From: an uncultured Collinsella sp.
GTDB lineage: Bacteria > Actinomycetota > Coriobacteriia > Coriobacteriales > Coriobacteriaceae
Direction: 5' to 3'
DNA: 23,382 nucleotides
Assembly (NCBI GenBank): GCA_947002045.1
Contig: CAMQJB010000032.1
Span: 1-23,382, forward strand
The notes under the pieces are model-generated. The model was not told the DNA's origin and did not search any database. It was given only the letters and a program-made list of their open reading frames with translations. Of the stretch, positions 1 through 7,259 are shown one piece after another. Both the position numbers and the translations under genes were made by a program. The number at the start of each line of letters is the position of its first letter. Within the stretch, counting starts at the first letter, position 1.

Positions 1-76
1 ACCGCAGGAAGCTTGGATACGCCTAGGCGCGGTCCAAGAAATCGTCCGCACCCCCTATGGGATATCCAAGCCCCCA

Positions 77-104
77 AACAGGAACTATTTCACCGCAAGT
101 TAGG
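77..104. repeat. Half-copy of the TTGCGGTGAAATA palindromic repeat, in the left-edge intergenic stretch
   Basis: Read on the minus strand this segment contains TTGCGGTGAAATAG, a 14-nt exact match to the left arm of the palindrome at 21651-21717. Over 24 nt there are about five mismatches. Its partner arm is not visible to the left, so it is a half-copy or the other arm lies outside the window. The rest of 1-177 holds a 9-bp inverted repeat (GCTTGGATA at 11-19, TATCCAAGC at 63-71) enclosing CGCCTAGGCG, and no gene I recognise. A short open frame (2-103) ends inside this repeat and is not called as a gene. Confidence 0.5.
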
Positions 105-177
105 CTAGGAGGCATGATCCTTCTCGTCGTGCCGGGCAGTTGCGGCCTGCTCGGTTTGGTAAAATACCGCCGCACTT

Positions 178-274
178 GGGAACGGATGGGCTCCGGTGGG
201 CTCCGCGGTCCTCAAAACCGTTGCGAGGCGTGCAAAACGTCTTGGATGTGTTCGATTCACATACGTTCCCGCCA
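178..274 (+). tRNA. selC: tRNA-Sec (selenocysteine tRNA, anticodon UCA)
   Basis: This 97-nt tRNA decodes UGA as selenocysteine together with SelA, SelB and SelD. Visible structure: acceptor GGGAACG/CGTTCCC plus an eighth G-A position directly joined to the T-arm, the long-acceptor form typical of bacterial tRNA-Sec. The D-stem has six pairs (188-193 with 198-203, two G-U). The anticodon stem is GCGGT/ACCGT with loop CCTCAAA and anticodon TCA at 212-214. A long variable arm (GAGGCGT/ACGTCTT) follows, then T-arm ATGTG-TTCGATT-CACAT, discriminator G271 and encoded CCA 272-274. Position 33 is C rather than the usual U. A possible -10 (TAAAAT, 160-165) lies upstream; no convincing -35 was found. 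Neighbours mobA and a DUF3343 gene fit a selenium/molybdenum context. Confidence 0.93.
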
Positions 275-283
275 TACTCTACC

Positions 284-337
284 AGCGCTTTTGTGCTCGC
301 GGTCTTGCTGCGTGCCGCAAAGGCGCTGTTTTGTTTT
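284..337 (+). terminator. Probable Rho-independent terminator of selC
   Basis: A 10-bp stem (AGCGCTTTTG 284-293 with CAAAGGCGCT 318-327, one G-U pair) has a 24-nt loop and is followed by GTTTTGTTTTT. It lies 10 nt after the tRNA-Sec CCA end. The large loop lowers certainty. Confidence 0.55.
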
Positions 338-429
338 TGCACGTGTTTGCCATGCCGCCCGCTTTATCGGCGACGGTATTTGGCTTCGTGTGCCGGGTTT
401 TGAGCATGCCGATGGGGGTGGTTTGCCGT

Positions 430-1062
430 ATGACTACCGTAAGACGGGCCGATCTTTCTTGTGTCGTCCAGGCGGGCGGGTTGTCGTCGCGCATGGGCTG
501 CGATAAGGCCCGCATGGCGTTTTGCGGCGAGCCGCTCATCGAGCGCGTGCTGGGCCGGCTGGCGCCAGTTGCCGGTGAGTTGGTCGTGACGACGTCGCGT
601 CCCAGCGAGCTTGCCTACCTTGAGGAGCGCACGTTTGGCGGCCTTGTGCCGCGTGTGGTGGCCGACCTTGAAGGGTCGGCGGGCGCCATGCGCGGCATCG
701 CGAGCTCGCTGGCCGCGGCTCGATTGCCGCTCGTGGCGATCGTCGCCTGCGATATGCCGTTTGTCTCGTCGGAACTCATTGGCGCGCTTGCCGATCGTGT
801 TGAGGCCGAGGCGCTCGACGTGTGCGTGCCGCGCGAGGAGCGGGGGATTGAGCCGCTTTGCGCCGTCTGGCGCCGTGGCGCGTGTGCGCCGGCCGCCCAA
901 GAGCTGCTTGCCTGCGACCGCCAGCGCATTCGCTGCCTGATCAATCGCGTTCAGGCTGGTTATATGGATGAACCGCAGATCGTTAAGGCCGCGGGCTCGA
1001 CGCTCTGCTTCGAGAACGTCAATACGCCCGAGGAGTTTGCTGCGGCCGAGTTACTTGCCTAG
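430..1062 (+). CDS. mobA: Molybdenum cofactor guanylyltransferase MobA-like protein
   Basis: Predicted 210-residue nucleotidyltransferase that would attach GMP (or CMP) to molybdopterin-Mo in the cytoplasm, giving the dinucleotide form of Moco. The GT-A type NTP-binding motif AGGLSSRMGCDKA is at about residues 15-27, ACDMPF is the metal-binding Asp region, and the C-terminal NVNTPEEF is typical of MobA. Length fits the family (about 190-210). The open frame runs back into the tRNA-Sec gene, so that extension is excluded; ATG 430 follows a G-rich GGGGGTGG stretch, while ATG 406 and 412 are possible alternatives. It is followed after 15 nt by the DUF3343 gene, probably co-transcribed. A bis-MGD enzyme is not in the window, but a molybdenum hydroxylase is 2 kb downstream; the CTP-using MocA type cannot be excluded. 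Confidence 0.87.
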   Translation: MTTVRRADLSCVVQAGGLSSRMGCDKARMAFCGEPLIERVLGRLAPVAGELVVTTSRPSELAYLEERTFGGLVPRVVADLEGSAGAMRGIASSLAAARLPLVAIVACDMPFVSSELIGALADRVEAEALDVCVPREERGIEPLCAVWRRGACAPAAQELLACDRQRIRCLINRVQAGYMDEPQIVKAAGSTLCFENVNTPEEFAAAELLA

Positions 1063-1077
1063 ACGATTGGAGTTGCC

Positions 1078-1473
1078 ATGTCTCACGATATTTGTCCCGA
1101 CACGGGAGAGCCTTGCACTTGCGATGGTTCCGAGCCCTGTACCTGCGGCTGCGGTGGCTGTGGACATACTGAGGAAGAGGAAGCGGCCGCCGCGGCGTAT
1201 CGTGAGGCGCACCGCGAAGGCCCGTCCGGTGATGCCCTCGACCACGAGCGCAAGATTATCGTGTCGTTCGACAGCACCTTCGATGTGATGGAGTGCGAGC
1301 AGCTGTGCCTGGATGCCGGTGTGCCCGGGCGCATCATGCCGCTGCCGGGCTCCATTACCGCAGGTTGCGGCCTGTGCTGGGCCATGCCGTTCTCGGGCGA
1401 TGCGCTTGCCGCCTTCCGCGCTGCTACCGAAGGCCGCGTAACCCCTGCCGACTACCATCAACTCGTCCTCTAA
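1078..1473 (+). CDS. Cys-rich DUF3343 (putative Se/S carrier-like) protein
   Basis: A 131-residue protein in two parts. The first ~30 residues are Cys-rich (CTCDGSEPCTCGCGGCGH; seven Cys between positions 6 and 28), followed by an acidic/Ala linker. Residues ~60-125 resemble DUF3343: a start like IVSFDSTFDVMECEQLC, then GVPGRIMPLPGSITAGCGLCWAMP with the conserved P-x-P...CGL signature. This family is annotated as putative Se/S carrier-like and is associated with selenium-dependent molybdenum enzymes; its biochemistry is not settled. The start ATG has GGAG about 6 nt upstream and the gene lies 15 nt behind mobA, so an operon is likely. The N-terminal Cys cluster could bind metal or carry selenium or sulfur (inference). 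Assignment rests on remembered motif similarity only. Confidence 0.72.
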   Translation: MSHDICPDTGEPCTCDGSEPCTCGCGGCGHTEEEEAAAAAYREAHREGPSGDALDHERKIIVSFDSTFDVMECEQLCLDAGVPGRIMPLPGSITAGCGLCWAMPFSGDALAAFRAATEGRVTPADYHQLVL

Positions 1474-1481
1474 CCACCAAC

Positions 1482-1510
1482 ACCACCACAAAGGTGCCCA
1501 ATGTGGTGGT
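1482..1510 (+). terminator. Hairpin after the mobA-DUF3343 pair, weak terminator candidate
   Basis: ACCACCACA (1482-1490) pairs with TGTGGTGGT (1502-1510) across an 11-nt loop, 9 nt after the DUF3343 stop codon. Only TTT follows, so termination would be weak. The rest of 1511-1724 is the gdhA upstream region; it holds a small dyad ACGCG-N5-CGCGT (1542-1556) and a TATTAT (1646-1651) that could be a -10, but I see no matching -35. Confidence 0.35.
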
Positions 1511-1724
1511 TTGGAACATGTGGACGAAACAGCTTCGAAACACGCGATTTGCGCGTTGGGTGCTCAAAAACGCCTCTACCTGCATCGTAATCAAAACGAA
1601 ACATCTGCTCGTCGGCTTATGCGTAACTTTGCTGCAACAGTGCGATATTATCCATACTCGATACAGCTCGCGGCGCATGGGGCGCCTCGAACGATACTTT
1701 TCTTTTCCATCAATTGGAGGAAGC

Positions 1725-3080
1725 ATGAGCTACACGCAGAAAGTTCTCGACGAGCTCAAGGCCCGCTATCCCGAGCAGCCTGAGTTCATCCAGGCCGCGA
1801 CCGAGATCCTCGGCACCATCCAGCCGGCGCTCGACGCCCATCCCGAGTACGAGGAGGCCGCTCTGCTTGAGCGCCTCGTCGAGCCCGAGCGCATCGTTAT
1901 GTTCCGTGTCCCCTGGGTCGACGACCAGGGCAAGGTTCAGGTCAACCGCGGTTACCGCGTCGAGTTCAACTCTGCCATTGGACCCTACAAGGGCGGCCTG
2001 CGCTTTAACCCGACGGTCACCCTGGGTATGCTCAAGTTCCTGGGCCTGGAGCAAATCCTCAAGAACAGCCTGACCACCCTTCCCATGGGCGGCGGCAAGG
2101 GCGGCTCCGACTTTGACCCCAAGGGCAAGTCCAACAACGAGATCATGCACTTCTGCCAGTCCTTCATGACCGAGCTCTATCGCCACATTGGCCCCAACAC
2201 CGACGTTCCCGCCGGCGACCTGGGCGTTGGCGGCCGCGAGGTTGCCTACCTGTTCGGTCAGTACAAGCGCCTGACCAACGAGTGGACCGGCGTCCTTACC
2301 GGCAAGGGCCTCTCCTTTGGCGGCTCGCTCGCCCGTACCGAGGCTACCGGCTACGGCCTGGCCTACTTTGTGGACGAGTACCTCAAGAGCCGCGGCGACT
2401 CCTTCGAGGGCAAGAACGTCGTCGTTCACGGCTCCGGTAACGTCGCCATCTACGCCGTCCAGAAGGTTTCCCAGCTCGGCGGCAAGGTGCTCGCCTGCTC
2501 CGATACCCACGGCTGGGTTGAGGATCCCGACGGCATCGACTACACCGTGCTCGAGCATGTCTACAACAAGAAGCGCTCCGGCCACGACAAGGGCGTTACG
2601 CTCGCTATGTACGTCGACGAGAAGCCCAATGCCGTGTGGCACGAGGGCGACGGCCGTGGCGTGTGGCAGCTGCCCTGCGACATCGCGCTGCCCTGCGCTC
2701 GCGAGAACACGTTGCTGCTCGAGGACGCCCAGGCGCTCGTCGCCAACGGCTGCAAGGTGGTCGGCGAGGGCGCGAACATGCCCACGACCATCGAGGCCAC
2801 GACCTACTTCCAGGAGAACGGCGTCGCCTTTATGCCCGGTAAGGCTGCCAACGCCGGCGGCGTGCTCGTGTCCGGCCTGGAGATGAGCCAGAACGCCGAG
2901 CACCTGTCCTGGACCTTCGAGGAGGTCGACGGCAAGCTCGAGCAGCTCATGCGCGGCATGTTCCACAACGTGGACGACACCGCCAAGGAGTATGGCCAGG
3001 AGGGCAACTTCGTCATGGGCGCCAACATCGCCGGCTTCCTGAAGGTCTCCGACGCCATGCTCGCCCAGGGCGTCTGCTAA
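1725..3080 (+). CDS. gdhA: Glutamate dehydrogenase (hexameric, GdhA type)
   Basis: A 451-residue enzyme for reversible reductive amination of 2-oxoglutarate with ammonium to glutamate, in the cytoplasm. Length matches the ~450-residue hexameric bacterial GDH class. N-terminal dimerisation/catalytic domain: GPYKGGLRF (K89), PMGGGKGGSDFDPKGKS (catalytic Lys K125) and PAGDLGVGGRE (Asp165). The nucleotide-binding domain begins near GKNVVVHGSGNVA, a Rossmann GxGxxA fingerprint. The family is usually NADP-linked, but I cannot settle NADP against NAD specificity from the sequence. ATG 1725 is chosen because TTGGAGGAAGC gives a strong ribosome site and the protein then begins MSYTQKVLDELK as in homologues; the longer open frame upstream has no support. 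The gene is monocistronic, with its own terminator. Confidence 0.96.
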   Translation: MSYTQKVLDELKARYPEQPEFIQAATEILGTIQPALDAHPEYEEAALLERLVEPERIVMFRVPWVDDQGKVQVNRGYRVEFNSAIGPYKGGLRFNPTVTLGMLKFLGLEQILKNSLTTLPMGGGKGGSDFDPKGKSNNEIMHFCQSFMTELYRHIGPNTDVPAGDLGVGGREVAYLFGQYKRLTNEWTGVLTGKGLSFGGSLARTEATGYGLAYFVDEYLKSRGDSFEGKNVVVHGSGNVAIYAVQKVSQLGGKVLACSDTHGWVEDPDGIDYTVLEHVYNKKRSGHDKGVTLAMYVDEKPNAVWHEGDGRGVWQLPCDIALPCARENTLLLEDAQALVANGCKVVGEGANMPTTIEATTYFQENGVAFMPGKAANAGGVLVSGLEMSQNAEHLSWTFEEVDGKLEQLMRGMFHNVDDTAKEYGQEGNFVMGANIAGFLKVSDAMLAQGVC

Positions 3081-3106
3081 ATCTTCGCTCGATATAGCAT
3101 GTGATG

Positions 3107-3140
3107 AGGCTCCCAGCTATCCGGCTGGGAGCCTTTTTCT
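3107..3140 (+). terminator. Rho-independent terminator of gdhA
   Basis: GGCTCCCAGC (3108-3117) pairs perfectly with GCTGGGAGCC (3124-3133), extended by A-T (3107/3134). The loop is 6 nt and TTTTTCT follows. It lies 27 nt after the gdhA stop. Confidence 0.93.
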
Positions 3141-3201
3141 ATGGTGACGATGGCGGCGGCCCCTCGTTTGGTACACTTAAAAGTACTGGACAAGTGAAGA
3201 G

Positions 3202-4116
3202 ATGGGGGAGAACGTGCTCAAGTTCGGTACCTACGTCCGTGTTGGAAACGCGGCCGAAGCCTATGAGCTCTTGCAGAAGAACCGCAACAACAAGATTGTG
3301 GGCGGCGGCATCTGGATGCGCCTGGGTTCGCGTCGTGTGGCGACGGCGATTGACCTTTCGGCCTGCGGACTCGATCAAATCGAGGAGACCGAGACCGAGT
3401 TTCGCATCGGTGCCATGTGCACCCTGCGCCAGCTCGAGCGTCATGTCGGGCTCAATGCGCTTGTCAACCATGTCTTTGAGTTCGCCGTCCACGACATCGT
3501 GGGCGTTCAGTTGCGCAACACCGCCACGGTGGGCGGCAGCATCTACGGCCGCTTTGGCTTCTCTGACGTTCTCTCCGCCTTCCTCGCGCTCGATTCCTAT
3601 GTTGAGCTGACGGGCGCCGGTCGCGTGCCGCTCGCCGAGTTCGTTGACATGGGCTACGTGCGCGACGTGATCGAGCACGTCGTGGTCGTCAAGTACGATT
3701 ACCGCGCAAGCTACGAAGCCGTGCGCAAGGCCGCGACCGACTTCCCCTCCTTAAACGTCACCGCTGCCTGGTGGGACAACAGCTGGCATGTCACCGTGGG
3801 CGCCCGCCCGCTGCGCGCGACCCTGCTGCAGGGCGAGGCATGCGGCCTGGTGAACGAGCAGCCTTCCGAGGACGAGCTGCGTGCCCTTGCCGCGTCCGTG
3901 CGCGCGCTGAGCTACGGCACCAACCTGTGGGGCTCGGCAGACTACCGCCGCCGCATCTCGGCCCCGTTGGCGATTCAGGCCGTGCGCCGCGCCGCCGGCA
4001 TCGAGCTTTCGGCCGCGCTTGCCCGCGAGCTCGAGACCGTGCAAGTGCCTAAGTTTGCCACGGACGAGTATTCCTGCCGCCGCGTGCCCGGCGTCGATTC
4101 TAGCGAGGTGCGCTAA
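3202..4116 (+). CDS. FAD-binding subunit of molybdenum hydroxylase (XdhB-like)
   Basis: A 304-residue protein of the molybdopterin dehydrogenase FAD-binding family, the medium subunit passing electrons from the iron-sulfur clusters to FAD and on to the acceptor. Residues ~30-45 contain KIVGGGIWMRLG and ~105-120 contain LRNTATVGGSIYGRFGFSD, matching the two Gly-rich FAD-contact segments. The C-terminal part resembles the CO dehydrogenase flavoprotein C-terminal domain. Length is typical (about 280-310). GTG 3214 is an alternative start, because GGGGGAG at 3204-3210 could serve as its ribosome site. A possible -10 (TACACT, 3172-3177) lies in the 61-nt gap after the gdhA terminator. Its stop overlaps the next start in TAATG, so subunit synthesis is probably translationally coupled. 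The substrate is unknown. Confidence 0.87.
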   Translation: MGENVLKFGTYVRVGNAAEAYELLQKNRNNKIVGGGIWMRLGSRRVATAIDLSACGLDQIEETETEFRIGAMCTLRQLERHVGLNALVNHVFEFAVHDIVGVQLRNTATVGGSIYGRFGFSDVLSAFLALDSYVELTGAGRVPLAEFVDMGYVRDVIEHVVVVKYDYRASYEAVRKAATDFPSLNVTAAWWDNSWHVTVGARPLRATLLQGEACGLVNEQPSEDELRALAASVRALSYGTNLWGSADYRRRISAPLAIQAVRRAAGIELSAALARELETVQVPKFATDEYSCRRVPGVDSSEVR

Positions 4117-6947
4117 TGGCTGCCAAACTCATCGATCTTTCCTTTACGCTCAACGGCCGTAAGGTCAAGGTCCAGATTGCCCCCGACACCATGCTCTTTG
4201 CGCTTTTGCGCGAGCAGGGTTGCGCGTCGGTGCGCTGTGCCTGCGAAACCACCAACTGCGGCCTGTGCACGGTGTGGCTCGACGGCGACCCGGTGCTGAG
4301 TTGCTCGGTTCCCGCGGCGCGCGTCGAGGGTCGTACCATCACCACGCTTGAGGGCCTTAAGGCCGAGTCTGAGGCACTGGCCCGTGCGATGGCCGCCGAA
4401 GGCGCCGAGCAGTGCGGTTTTTGCGCCCCCGGCCTCATTATGAACGTGCTGGCGCTTGCCCGCGCCGCCAAGGAGGACCCGAGCCTCGTCGCTACACGCG
4501 AGGAGCTCTCGCGTCAGCTTGCCGGCAACCTCTGCCGTTGCAGCGGCTACGAGAGCCAGCTGCGCGCCATCGTGCGCTTCCTCAACGAGTTCGGCGTGCA
4601 GGTGGGCTTTGAGATGCCCGAGCTGCCGGTCAACGACACCAGCTGCGACGGTGTCTCCTACAAGCAGATCACTCACAAGCAGCCCAAGAAGGACTCGAAG
4701 GCCCTGCTCGAGGGGCGTCCCGTCTACACGGGCGACTTGGTGCCCGCCGGCGCCCTGATCGTCAAGCTCAAGCGCAGCCCGTATGCCCGCGCCAAGATCC
4801 GCTCCATCGATACGTCGCGTGCCCTGAAGGTGCCCGGCGTGGTGGGCGTTTACACCTACGAGGACGTGCCCAAGCGCCGCTTTACCATCGCCGGCCAGAG
4901 CTATCCGCAGCCTTCGCCCTACGACCGTCTGATTCTTGAGAACCTGGTGCGCTACCAAAACGAGGAGGTGGCGATCGTCGCCGCCGAGACTGAGGAGGCT
5001 GCTGACAAGGCGCTCAAACTCATTAAGGTCGACTATGAGGTGCTCGAGCCGCTGCTCGACTTTACCCAGGCGCTCGATAATGACATCGTGGTCCACCCCG
5101 AGGGTGACGTGACCTTTATGTTCCCGCAGGGCGGCGACGTTCCGCGCAACTTGGTATGCAGCGGCACGAGCGACTTTGGCGACTTGGACGAGGCCTTCGC
5201 CCAGAGCGACATCGTCTTCACTCGCACCTACACCAGCCAGGCCACGCAGACCGCGCCCATGGAGACCTTCCGCGCCTTCGCGACGACCGACGCGTTTGGG
5301 CGTATCTCGGTGACCACCTCCACGCAGGTGCCCTTCCACGTGCGCCGCATGGTCGCGCAGTCGCTCGATATCCCGCAGTCGCAGGTGCAGGTCATTAAGC
5401 CGCGCATCGGCGGCGGCTTTGGCTCCAAGCAGACGGGCTGCTGCGAGATCTTCGTTGCGTTTGTGACGCAGCAGACCGGCCGTCCGAGTTACTGCTGCTA
5501 CACCCGTGAGGAGACCATCACCGCGGGCAACTCGCGCCACCAGATGCAGATGACCGTCAAGCTGGGCGCCATGAACGACGGCACCATCACGGCCATCGAT
5601 CTGCACACGCTGTCTAACGCCGGCGCGTACGGCGAGCACGCTACCACGACAATCGGCCTTTCGGGCCATAAGAGCCTGCCCATCTACAACCATGTGAAGG
5701 CGAGCCGCTTTAGCTGGGACGCCGTCTACACCAACACCAACCGCGGCGGCGCGTATCGCGGCTACGGTGCCACCCAGGGCCAGTTTGCCGTGGAGAGCGC
5801 CGTCAACGAGCTCGCCGACATGCTGCACATGGACCCCGCCGACCTGCGCCTTAAGAACATGGTGCGCGAGGGCGAGATCATGCCGCAGTACTACAACGAG
5901 AAGCTCAACGCCTGTGCGCTCGACCGCTGCCTGCTGCGCGCGATGGACATGATCGGCTGGCGCGACAAGCCGCTGGCCGTCGACCTGGGCGACCGCGTGC
6001 GAGCCCTGGGCTGCGCGCTCACCATGCAGGGCTCGGGCATCTCCAACGTGGACATCGCCGGCATCGACATGCGCCTTGAAGAGGACGGCTTCATTACCAT
6101 TGGCACCGGCGCCACCGATAACGGCATGGGCGTCGACACGATCCTGGCGCAGATTGCCGCCGAGGAGCTGGGCGTGGAGAGTTCAATGATCGTGGTACGC
6201 GGCGTGGACACCGACGTGTCGCCGTTCGATGCCGGCTCGTACGCGAGCTCGGGTACGTACGTGACGGGCCTTGCCGCCAAGAACGCCGCGACCGAGCTGC
6301 GTAAGAAGATCTGCGCCAAGGCCGCCCAGATGTGGGACGTGGACGCTGCTGACGTGGTCTTCGATGGCCAGTACGTGCGCCTGTCCGACGAGCGTGCCGC
6401 ACGCGAGCAGAACCGCTACCTCACGCTGCGCGACTTTGCCAACCTGTGCGTCAAGAACATTGCGGGCGGCGACGCGCTCACCTCGCATGCCTCTGCCTGC
6501 CTGCCCGTTTCGCCCCCGCCGTTTATGGCCGGCATTGCCGAGGTCGAGGTCGACAAGGCCACCGGCAAGGTGACTGTGGTGGACTACGCGGCGGCCGTCG
6601 ACTGCGGCACTGTGATCAACGAGGCGCTCGCGCGCGTCCAGGCCGAGGGCGGCATTGCCCAGGGTATCGGCCACGCGCTCTACGAGATTGTCGAGCACGA
6701 CGACCGCGGTCGCCTGCGCACCGGCAACTTTATGAGCTACAAGCTGCCCACGCGTCTGGATATCGGCAGTATTCGCGTGGCCTTTGAGCCGAGCTACGAG
6801 CCGACGGGCCCGTTTGGCGCCAAGTCGATCGGCGAGGTCGTCATCAACACGCCGCTCGCTGCCGTGGCCTCGGCCGTGGCGCACGCCACCGGCCACCAGG
6901 TGCGCTCGCTGCCGATTACGCCCGAGAAGGCCCTGCTGGGGGAGTAG
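4116..6947 (+). CDS. Molybdenum hydroxylase, fused [2Fe-2S] and molybdopterin-binding subunit (XdhC-XdhA-like)
   Basis: A 943-residue xanthine dehydrogenase-family protein with small and large subunits in one chain. Residues 1-160 are the iron-sulfur part: C43-x4-C48-x2-C51-x11-C63 for the plant-type cluster, C100-x2-C103 and C140-x-C142 for the second. From ~190, GRPVYTGDLVP opens the aldehyde oxidase/xanthine dehydrogenase a/b hammerhead. The Moco domain has GGGFGSKQTGCCE (about 431-443), RGGAYRGYGATQGQFAVE, and GAKSIGE near the end with the catalytic Glu at 907. Such enzymes hydroxylate N-heterocycles (purines, nicotinate-like) or aldehydes at a Mo centre with water as oxygen source. The fused layout is common in clostridial and coriobacterial members, some of which need a labile selenium ligand. 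The nearby selC and DUF3343 genes fit that, but selenium dependence and substrate are inference. Confidence 0.9.
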   Translation: MAAKLIDLSFTLNGRKVKVQIAPDTMLFALLREQGCASVRCACETTNCGLCTVWLDGDPVLSCSVPAARVEGRTITTLEGLKAESEALARAMAAEGAEQCGFCAPGLIMNVLALARAAKEDPSLVATREELSRQLAGNLCRCSGYESQLRAIVRFLNEFGVQVGFEMPELPVNDTSCDGVSYKQITHKQPKKDSKALLEGRPVYTGDLVPAGALIVKLKRSPYARAKIRSIDTSRALKVPGVVGVYTYEDVPKRRFTIAGQSYPQPSPYDRLILENLVRYQNEEVAIVAAETEEAADKALKLIKVDYEVLEPLLDFTQALDNDIVVHPEGDVTFMFPQGGDVPRNLVCSGTSDFGDLDEAFAQSDIVFTRTYTSQATQTAPMETFRAFATTDAFGRISVTTSTQVPFHVRRMVAQSLDIPQSQVQVIKPRIGGGFGSKQTGCCEIFVAFVTQQTGRPSYCCYTREETITAGNSRHQMQMTVKLGAMNDGTITAIDLHTLSNAGAYGEHATTTIGLSGHKSLPIYNHVKASRFSWDAVYTNTNRGGAYRGYGATQGQFAVESAVNELADMLHMDPADLRLKNMVREGEIMPQYYNEKLNACALDRCLLRAMDMIGWRDKPLAVDLGDRVRALGCALTMQGSGISNVDIAGIDMRLEEDGFITIGTGATDNGMGVDTILAQIAAEELGVESSMIVVRGVDTDVSPFDAGSYASSGTYVTGLAAKNAATELRKKICAKAAQMWDVDAADVVFDGQYVRLSDERAAREQNRYLTLRDFANLCVKNIAGGDALTSHASACLPVSPPPFMAGIAEVEVDKATGKVTVVDYAAAVDCGTVINEALARVQAEGGIAQGIGHALYEIVEHDDRGRLRTGNFMSYKLPTRLDIGSIRVAFEPSYEPTGPFGAKSIGEVVINTPLAAVASAVAHATGHQVRSLPITPEKALLGE

Positions 6948-6976
6948 CGGGTCAGCGAACAAGTCGTTATGGGCGG

Positions 6977-7002
6977 GGCGGGGCAACTCGTCCCGCCTTT
7001 TG
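6977..7002 (+). terminator. Rho-independent terminator of the molybdenum hydroxylase operon
   Basis: GGCGGG (6977-6982) pairs with CCCGCC (6992-6997) over a 9-nt loop, followed by TTTTG. It sits 30 nt after the stop codon and ahead of tRNA-Leu. Confidence 0.8.
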
Positions 7003-7087
7003 CACTCGTGGTGAGGTCGTGAGCCTGTAAAAGGTGTGCGTGCGCTTGTCGTTCGTATCTGCTATCATTCCTAGTCTGTGCGCTCAT

Positions 7088-7171
7088 GCGGGCGTGGCGG
7101 AATTGGTAGACGCGCCAGATTTAGGTTCTGGTGGGATTCCCGTGAAGGTTCGAGTCCTTTCGCCCGCACCA
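7088..7171 (+). tRNA. tRNA-Leu (anticodon UAG)
   Basis: An 84-nt gene with acceptor GCGGGCG/CGCCCGC, discriminator A7168 and encoded CCA (7169-7171). The anticodon stem is CCAGA/TCTGG with loop TTTAGGT, giving anticodon TAG at 7122-7124, which reads CUA and other CUN codons. A class II variable arm and T-loop TTCGAGT are present. The upstream TATCAT (7063-7068) is a possible -10, with no clear -35. Confidence 0.96.
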
Positions 7172-7259
7172 ACGCATCTGCGTCGGCCCTGGCCGTCGCG
7201 ACACTTTGTTGCATAAAGGTACCAGCACCTCAGATAAGCTGGGCAGTATGAGGAGGAAC

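Noticed and set aside
2..103. Possible C-terminus of an upstream gene (34 codons ending TAG at 101-103)
   Set aside because: It uses rare codons, ends within the repeat half-copy, and a second frame is equally open; not distinguishable from chance.
57..506. Open frame with an AGGAGG-like site before ATG 114, running through 178-274
   Set aside because: It passes straight through the tRNA-Sec gene and overlaps mobA in another frame; no protein family resemblance.
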